From Stutzerimonas zhaodongensis (lineage in GTDB: Bacteria > Pseudomonadota > Gammaproteobacteria > Pseudomonadales > Pseudomonadaceae), in contig NZ_RFFM01000003.1 of the NCBI RefSeq assembly GCF_003696365.1, positions 62,001 to 126,000 on the forward strand: 64,000 nt of DNA. Direction: 5' to 3'. Within the stretch, counting starts at the first letter, position 1, and each line of letters begins with the position of its first letter. The notes below the pieces were generated by a model. That model saw nothing but the letters and a program-made list of their open reading frames with translations, made no database searches and was not told the DNA's origin. Positions 59,402 through 64,000 of this stretch are shown here, one piece after another. Made by a program: the position numbers and the translations under genes.

Positions 59402-59470
59402 GCCTTGAGCTGCCGCCGGGCACACCAGTTGCGCCCGGCACTTCCTGCCTTAACCCATGAGGAGCCGCCC

Positions 59471-59950
59471 ATGGATACGTATAAAAAGAAAGAGCTGGTG
59501 GTCGGCGCAGTCATGCTCTGCGCAGGCCTTTTCTACTTGATCCTGACCATGAATTTGCCTCGTAAGGGCACCATCGATGCGTCCACCGTTCCTTACGTGC
59601 TTGCCGTAGCCCTATGCCTGCTGGGCTTTCTACAGCTGCTTGGCGCGCGTAAAGCAGTGCAACCTGAAGCCGACCCGGATGAAGGCGCACCCAAGACCGT
59701 CGCCGACTACCCTACCGTCCTCAAGACGCTGGCGCTGGTCGCCATCTACATTGCGCTACTCGAGACAGTGGGCTTCCTCATCATGACCGTGTTGTATCTG
59801 TATGCGCAGTTCACTGTGCTCACTCCACACGATCAGAAGGTCAAGCATCTGTCCTATGCGATTACCGCAGTGATTGCTTCGATAGCCATCTACTTCACTT
59901 TCCGCCACGGCTTCGATCTGTTGCTTCCGGCCGGCTTTTTGGACCTATAG
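59471..59950 (+). CDS. tctB: TctB-type small transporter subunit
   Basis: 159 residues from ATG 59471 (GGAG 6 nt upstream); the frame extends 22 codons before it without support. Four hydrophobic segments (LVVGAVMLCAGLFYLIL; VPYVLAVALCLLGFLQLL; LKTLALVAIYIALLETVGFLIM; and LSYAITAVIASIAIYF) match the TctB family. It is the small membrane subunit between receptor and TctA. Confidence 0.9.
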   Translation: MDTYKKKELVVGAVMLCAGLFYLILTMNLPRKGTIDASTVPYVLAVALCLLGFLQLLGARKAVQPEADPDEGAPKTVADYPTVLKTLALVAIYIALLETVGFLIMTVLYLYAQFTVLTPHDQKVKHLSYAITAVIASIAIYFTFRHGFDLLLPAGFLDL

Positions 59951-59959
59951 GAGGCCGTC

Positions 59960-61480
59960 ATGCTCGAATTACTGCAGACAGGCTTCGGCGCCGTCTTTTC
60001 TCTCTACATATTCGTACTGATCACGCTCGGCGTCGCCGTTGGAATCGTATTTGGCGCGGTGCCGGGCCTGTCAGCAACCATGGCCATCGCCCTGTGCCTG
60101 CCACTGACGTACACCATGGGCCCTGCGGCGGGCCTGTCTTTACTCGTTGCCCTTTTTGTCGGCGCGACGTCCGGGGGACTTATCTCGGCGATCCTGCTGA
60201 AGATTCCCGGGACCCCCGCCTCCATCGCCACGACCTTCGACGGTGCGCCGATGATGGAAAAAGGCGAAGGCGTGAAGGCCCTTGGTATCGGCATTGTGTT
60301 TTCCTTTATCGGCACCCTGTTCAGCATTGCCGCACTGATCTCAATCGCACCGTGGCTGGCCAAGACGGCCCTGCGCTTCGGTCCGCATGAATACTTCGCC
60401 ATTGCGGTATTTTCCCTGACCCTCATCGCGACACTTTCGGCTGGCTCGCTGCTCAAGGGCATCTATGCCGGCACCCTGGGTTTCGCGTTTTCAACAGTGG
60501 GTATCGCACCCGTAGAGGCCGTTAGGCGTTTCACTTTTGATTCGCCCAATCTCAATGCCGGCTTCGCGATGCTGACGGTGATGATCGGGATGTTTGCTGT
60601 GGCGGAGGTCATCAAGATCGCCGAGACTGGCCGCTCGGCCAACCGTACTCGCGTGCCTGATGTAAGCATGAAGAACATCAAGGGCTTCGGGTTTTCCATC
60701 AAGGAATTTTTCGGTCAGATTCCTAACGCGATCCGGTCCTCGATCGTAGGCATCGGCATTGGCATTCTGCCGGGCATCGGCGCAGGCACCTCGAATATCG
60801 TTTCGTACATCATCGCCAAGAAACGCTCCAAACACCCGGAGCGATTCGGCAAGGGCGAGCCAGCAGGCGTTGTTGCCAGCGAAACCGCCAATAACGCCGG
60901 CATCGGCAGTGCGATGATTCCGCTGATGACACTTGGTATCCCCGGCGATGCTACGACTGCGATCCTCCTCGGCGGCTTCCTGATTCACGGCATTCAGCCA
61001 GGGCCGATGCTGTTCATCAGCCAGGGGCCGCTGGTGTACACGATATTTGCAGCGCTGCTCCTCGCGTCCCTGATGATGCTCGTGCTGGAGTTCTATGGGT
61101 TGCGCATCTTCGTCAAACTGCTGGCCGTGCCCAAGCACATCCTCCTGCCTATCATTCTTGTGCTTTGCGTAGTGGGGGCGTTCGGCCTCAGCAGCCGGGT
61201 GTTCGATGTCTGGACCATTCTGCTGTTTGGCCTGATCGGTTACGGCTTCGTTAAAGGCGGGATGCCCGCGGCACCGTTCATCATCGGGTTCATCCTGGGC
61301 CCCATGGCAGAGACCAATCTGCGGCGAGGCCTGATGCTTTCGGATGGCAACTTCGTGGGCTTTCTCACCAACCCGATCTCGGCGACCTTCCTGTTGTTGG
61401 CAGTCGCGTCCGTGCTGTGGCATCTGGTCAGTGCTTTACGCGGCCGAAAAGGGTCCGTAGCCAAGCTGCAGGGGACCTGA
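59960..61480 (+). CDS. tctA: TctA-type large transporter subunit
   Basis: 506 residues, 10-12 hydrophobic segments. The family signatures are visible: FGAVPGLSATMAIALCLPLTY, GATSGGLISAILLKIPGTPAS, ILPGIGAGTSNIVSYIIAKK and ASETANNAGIGSAMIPLMTLGIPGD. GGAGG lies just before the ATG. It forms the translocation unit of a tripartite tricarboxylate transporter. Operon: gudD2-tctC-tctB-tctA, closed by a terminator. Confidence 0.95.
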   Translation: MLELLQTGFGAVFSLYIFVLITLGVAVGIVFGAVPGLSATMAIALCLPLTYTMGPAAGLSLLVALFVGATSGGLISAILLKIPGTPASIATTFDGAPMMEKGEGVKALGIGIVFSFIGTLFSIAALISIAPWLAKTALRFGPHEYFAIAVFSLTLIATLSAGSLLKGIYAGTLGFAFSTVGIAPVEAVRRFTFDSPNLNAGFAMLTVMIGMFAVAEVIKIAETGRSANRTRVPDVSMKNIKGFGFSIKEFFGQIPNAIRSSIVGIGIGILPGIGAGTSNIVSYIIAKKRSKHPERFGKGEPAGVVASETANNAGIGSAMIPLMTLGIPGDATTAILLGGFLIHGIQPGPMLFISQGPLVYTIFAALLLASLMMLVLEFYGLRIFVKLLAVPKHILLPIILVLCVVGAFGLSSRVFDVWTILLFGLIGYGFVKGGMPAAPFIIGFILGPMAETNLRRGLMLSDGNFVGFLTNPISATFLLLAVASVLWHLVSALRGRKGSVAKLQGT

Positions 61481-61526
61481 CTCACCTCTTCTCGCCCGCG
61501 CCTGCAGGTGGGTAATGAATGACAAG

Positions 61527-61555
61527 ACCGCGCCATCAGGCGCGGTTTGTTTTTC
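61527..61555. terminator. Terminator after tctA
   Basis: ACCGCGCC/GGCGCGGT stem, ATCA loop, then TTGTTTTTC. It lies between convergent tctA and the enolase-family gene. Confidence 0.85.
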
Positions 61556-61558
61556 TGC

Positions 61559-62713
61559 TCAGGCGCGTTTACCGACTTCCGTCTGCGCCAGTGTCCAGCC
61601 GTCGACTCGTTCATGCAGGCTCAAACCGAGCCCGGGGCGATCCGGAACGATCATCATCCCATCGCGGATCTCCAGGCGCTCGTTGAAAACCGGCTCCAGC
61701 CATTCGAAATGTTCGACCCAGGTCTGATGCTCGTAGGTTGCAGCAAGGTGCAGATGGATCTCCATGATGAAATGCGGAGCCATGATCATCCCGCGCTGTT
61801 CGGCGGCGTTGGCCACCTTCAGGAATGGGGTTATGCCACCCAACCGAGGCGCGTCGTGCATGATCACATCGACCGCCCCCGTGTCCACATAAGCCAGGGC
61901 CTCACTGGCGCTTGTGAGCATCTCTCCGGTGCCGATCGGCGTGTCGAGTTGCGCCGCCAGCGCGGCGTGGCCAGTGATGTCATGGGCATCCAGCGGTTCT
62001 TCTATCCATTCCAGAGCAAAGTGTTCGAGCTCGCGGCCCATGCGCAGCGCGGTGATGCGATCCCACTGCTGATTGACGTCGACCATCAATGGAACCTGAT
62101 CTCCCAACTGCTTTCGCAAGGCTGTAATGCGGCGCAGATCAGCTTGCCTGTCAGGCTGGCCGATCTTCATCTTGATCCCGCCTATTCCGCGCTCGCGTGA
62201 TTGACTCGCTTTCTCGATGACTTCTTCGATGGGGGCCTGCAGATATCCCCCTGATGTGTTGTAACAAGGCACCGCGTTGCGGTGTGCGCCCAGCAGCTTG
62301 GAAAGCGGTAAACCCGCCCGCCGCGCCTTCAGGTCCCAAAGTGCGGTATCCAGCGCCGCAATGGCTTGCGCAGCTACACCACACCGCCCAACCGATGCGC
62401 CTGCCCAGGCCATCTTGCCCCACAGCCGCGCGATGTCGTTGGGATCCTCTCCGATCAACAGCGGCGCAATCTCCTGAGCGTGGGCATATTGCGCCGGGCC
62501 GCCGGCTCGCAGGCTATAGCTGAATCCAATGCCGGCATGCCCCTGGCTGGTCTCGATGTCGGCCAACAGCAGCTGTACCGAATCCAGAGGCTTTTGCCGA
62601 CCGGTCAGTACCTTGGCGTCACTCACAGCGGCGCGCAATGGCAGGCTGACGGATCTCAGTCGTATCCAGCTGATCTGTTCCTTCGAACCATGCTCACTAG
62701 CCCTGATGGTCAT
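61559..62713 (-). CDS. Mandelate racemase-subgroup enolase (talarate/galactarate dehydratase-like)
   Basis: 384 residues. The MR-subgroup features are present: GIKMKIGQ with the KxK bases, LMVDVNQQWD, LEWIEEPLDAHD, IGTGEML and the His-bearing MAPHFIMEIHLHLA. The arrangement matches L-talarate/galactarate dehydratase from Salmonella, so it may dehydrate galactarate or epimerise related acids. It is alone on the minus strand, convergent with tctA and divergent from udh, with a partial operator sequence upstream. Another MR activity is possible. Confidence 0.85.
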   Translation of the reverse strand: MTIRASEHGSKEQISWIRLRSVSLPLRAAVSDAKVLTGRQKPLDSVQLLLADIETSQGHAGIGFSYSLRAGGPAQYAHAQEIAPLLIGEDPNDIARLWGKMAWAGASVGRCGVAAQAIAALDTALWDLKARRAGLPLSKLLGAHRNAVPCYNTSGGYLQAPIEEVIEKASQSRERGIGGIKMKIGQPDRQADLRRITALRKQLGDQVPLMVDVNQQWDRITALRMGRELEHFALEWIEEPLDAHDITGHAALAAQLDTPIGTGEMLTSASEALAYVDTGAVDVIMHDAPRLGGITPFLKVANAAEQRGMIMAPHFIMEIHLHLAATYEHQTWVEHFEWLEPVFNERLEIRDGMMIVPDRPGLGLSLHERVDGWTLAQTEVGKRA

Positions 62714-62752
62714 CTTTGTTCTCGCTCTTCTATATTGGGTTTGGTCGCCATG

Positions 62753-62768
62753 TCGTCATACAACGATC
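62753..62768. promoter_or_regulatory. Partial operator-like site before enolase-family gene
   Basis: TCGTCATACAACGATC keeps the GTCATAC half of the locus operator but with altered spacing. Weak. Confidence 0.3.
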
Positions 62769-62985
62769 AATATAGATCCTCCTCTCCCGCTCTGCCTGAT
62801 TCCGAGGGATGGGGTTCGACTTTAGTGGTATGTGAATGCGATGCTCCGAGCGCTAGCTTGGCACTGAGAAGCTGCACAATACCTGGCTTTCATGCCGATG
62901 ATCACTGGCCTGCCGAGATTTAGTGACTGCCGACGTGAGTCACGTTTATCGATGTTGGAGTGATAGTCGATATCACAGTGCCGGG

Positions 62986-63013
62986 TTGACAAAATGACCA
63001 GTCCGTAGAAATA
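62986..63013 (+). promoter_or_regulatory. Sigma-70 promoter of udh
   Basis: -35 TTGACA (62986-62991), 16-nt spacer, -10 TAGAAA (63008-63013), with the operator 12 nt downstream, as at the porin and gudD2 promoters. Confidence 0.55.
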
Positions 63014-63025
63014 ATCGAGCCAAGT

Positions 63026-63045
63026 CATCCGACAACCGATGACAT
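63026..63045. promoter_or_regulatory. Operator-like repeat upstream of udh
   Basis: GTCATCCGACAACCGATGAC matches the gudD2 site at 17 of 20 positions; GTCATC/GATGAC arms are perfect. It overlaps an upstream ATG at 63039, arguing that udh starts later, at 63075. Confidence 0.7.
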
Positions 63046-63074
63046 CAAAAACAATAAGCGACGGGCATATATCA

Positions 63075-63899
63075 ATGACAAGCACGACGACCGCTCCCAC
63101 ACCCTTCAATCGCCTCCTGCTGACTGGCGCGGCAGGAGGACTTGGCAAGGTGCTACGCGAATCGCTTCGCCCTTATGCCAAGATCATTCGCCTCTCCGAT
63201 ATTGCCGGCATGGAACCTGCCGCCGGAGAGCATGAAGAAGTAGTGCAGTGCAATCTTGCTGACAAAGCAGCAGTACACGCCCTCTGCGAAGGCGTCGATG
63301 CCATCGTGCATTTTGGTGGCGTTTCGGTGGAGCGACCCTTCGAGGAAATCCTCGAAGCCAATATCAAGGGCGTGTTTCACATCTACGAAGCGGCTCGCAA
63401 GCACGGCATCAAGCGAGTGATATTCGCCAGCTCCAATCACGTCATCGGTTTCTACAACCAGACCGAAAAGATCGACGCCGGCGTCGCCCGCCGTCCTGAC
63501 AGCTACTACGGCCTGTCCAAGTCATACGGCGAAGACATGGCAAGCTTCTACTTCGACCGTTACGGCATCGAGACCGTCAGCTTGCGCATCGGCTCCTCAT
63601 TCCCAGAGCCTCTGAACCGCCGGATGATGGCGACTTACCTCAGCTATCGCGACTTGACTCAACTCATCGAGCGTTCCCTGTTCACATCGAATGTCGGTCA
63701 CACAGTGGTGTACGGCGCATCGGCCAACCGCGACGTCTGGTGGGACAACCACATGGCCGCCCACCTGGGCTACGAGCCCCAGGACAGTTCCGAAGTCTTC
63801 CGCGAGAAGATCGAGCAACAGCCACCCTACGAGCCTAACGACCCTGCCTTGATCTACCAGGGCGGTGCCTTCTGCGAAGCCGGCCCGTTCGAAGACTGA
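63075..63899 (+). CDS. udh: Uronate dehydrogenase
   Basis: 274 residues from ATG 63075; the in-frame ATG at 63039 lies inside the operator. SDR-type NAD site LLTGAAGGLGKVL, FASSNHVIGFY, the catalytic SYYGLSKSYGED and GSSFPEP, close to Pseudomonas Udh as I remember it. It oxidises galacturonate and glucuronate to the aldarolactones with NAD. Downstream comes an SMP-30 lactonase start, the next step of the pathway. Confidence 0.95.
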   Translation: MTSTTTAPTPFNRLLLTGAAGGLGKVLRESLRPYAKIIRLSDIAGMEPAAGEHEEVVQCNLADKAAVHALCEGVDAIVHFGGVSVERPFEEILEANIKGVFHIYEAARKHGIKRVIFASSNHVIGFYNQTEKIDAGVARRPDSYYGLSKSYGEDMASFYFDRYGIETVSLRIGSSFPEPLNRRMMATYLSYRDLTQLIERSLFTSNVGHTVVYGASANRDVWWDNHMAAHLGYEPQDSSEVFREKIEQQPPYEPNDPALIYQGGAFCEAGPFED

Positions 63900-63938
63900 T
63901 CGCTCCGCCACGCCGCGAACAACAAAAAGAGAATCGCA

Positions 63939-64000
63939 ATGGCACATACAGCAGAACTGATAGTCGACGCGCAGAACGCAACCGGAGAAAGCCCAGTATG
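63939..64000 (+). CDS. SMP-30/gluconolactonase-family lactonase (3' truncated by window)
   Basis: The first 20 codons read MAHTAELIVDAQNATGESPV, the typical start of SMP-30/LRE-family lactonases (..VVDARNATGESPVWD). 39 nt after udh, so likely in its operon. Members beside udh hydrolyse the aldarolactone to the aldarate. Only the N-terminus is in the window. Confidence 0.75.
   Translation, partial: MAHTAELIVDAQNATGESPV

Larger units (their letters stand above)
62714..63074. other. 361-bp divergent control region (enolase-family gene / udh)
   Basis: Carries a partial operator near 62753-62768, a promoter at 62986-63013 and a good operator at 63026-63045. No gene is seen in the remainder. Confidence 0.55.

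Noticed and set aside
58463..59425. 320-codon minus-strand frame opposite tctC
   Set aside because: tctC has signal peptide, family motifs and operon context; the opposite frame has none.
60491..61423. 310-codon minus-strand frame opposite tctA
   Set aside because: Shadow of the TctA gene; His/Gln/Arg-rich peptide without family.
1..64000. CRISPR arrays, tRNA or rRNA genes, transposases, phage genes
   Set aside because: None seen: no regularly spaced direct repeats, no cloverleaf-type sequences recognised and no transposase or phage domains in any frame.

Overview
The window reads as chromosomal DNA of a gamma-proteobacterial pseudomonad, most likely Pseudomonas/Stutzerimonas. Supporting signs are high GC with long antisense open frames, a DUF1652 gene (a family largely restricted to Pseudomonas), pseudomonad-type gene families throughout (OprD porin, HemN, PncC-type CinA, GlgE-pathway fusion) and short REP-like hairpins between genes. 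No rRNA, tRNA, CRISPR array, prophage or transposase was found.

Region 1 (1-24.3 kb) is a glycogen/trehalose island. The 3' part of a trehalose synthase-maltokinase fusion and glgB lie on the plus strand. A long minus-strand operon reads glgA-treZ-malQ-treY-DUF2934 gene-glgX. Together these make maltose-1-phosphate from trehalose, build and branch alpha-glucan, debranch it, and convert it back to trehalose. Between the two blocks lie an operon resembling E. coli ybhP-clsB-ybhN (membrane lipid functions) preceded by a DUF72 gene and a decayed alcohol dehydrogenase start, a LysR/extradiol dioxygenase pair, a DUF2218 gene and an M23 peptidase.

Region 2 (23.7-36.2 kb) holds stress and repair genes: PncC/CinA, an MscS channel, a DUF892 ferritin-like protein, DUF1652, a small secreted acidic protein, LigD (PE-LIG-POL), a Tat-exported SDR, a TVP38-flavoprotein fusion that has lost its redox cysteines, threonine aldolase, two DUF202 proteins and a PCuAC copper chaperone.

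Region 3 (36.2-45.3 kb) is housekeeping: glutathione reductase, a VOC protein, galU, hemN, and a translationally coupled FAN1-type nuclease and nuclease-helicase (Fe-S, DinG/XPD-like) pair.

Region 4 (45.3-64 kb) is a hexuronate/aldarate catabolic locus: OprD porin, aldose-1-epimerase-like protein, 2-hydroxyacid dehydrogenase, FAD-linked oxidase, GarD, GudD, ketoglutarate semialdehyde dehydrogenase and KdgD on the minus strand; a second GudD and a tripartite tricarboxylate (TctCBA) transporter on the plus strand; a talarate/galactarate dehydratase-like enolase; then uronate dehydrogenase and the first codons of an SMP-30 lactonase. The inferred flow is uronate -> aldarolactone -> aldarate -> 5-dehydro-4-deoxyglucarate -> 2-oxoglutarate semialdehyde -> 2-oxoglutarate. 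The main new observation is a 20-bp inverted repeat (about GTCAT-N2-GACAAC-N2-ATGAC) just downstream of the promoters of the porin, gudD2 and udh, and upstream of kdgD, which defines a local regulon. Its regulator is not in the window.
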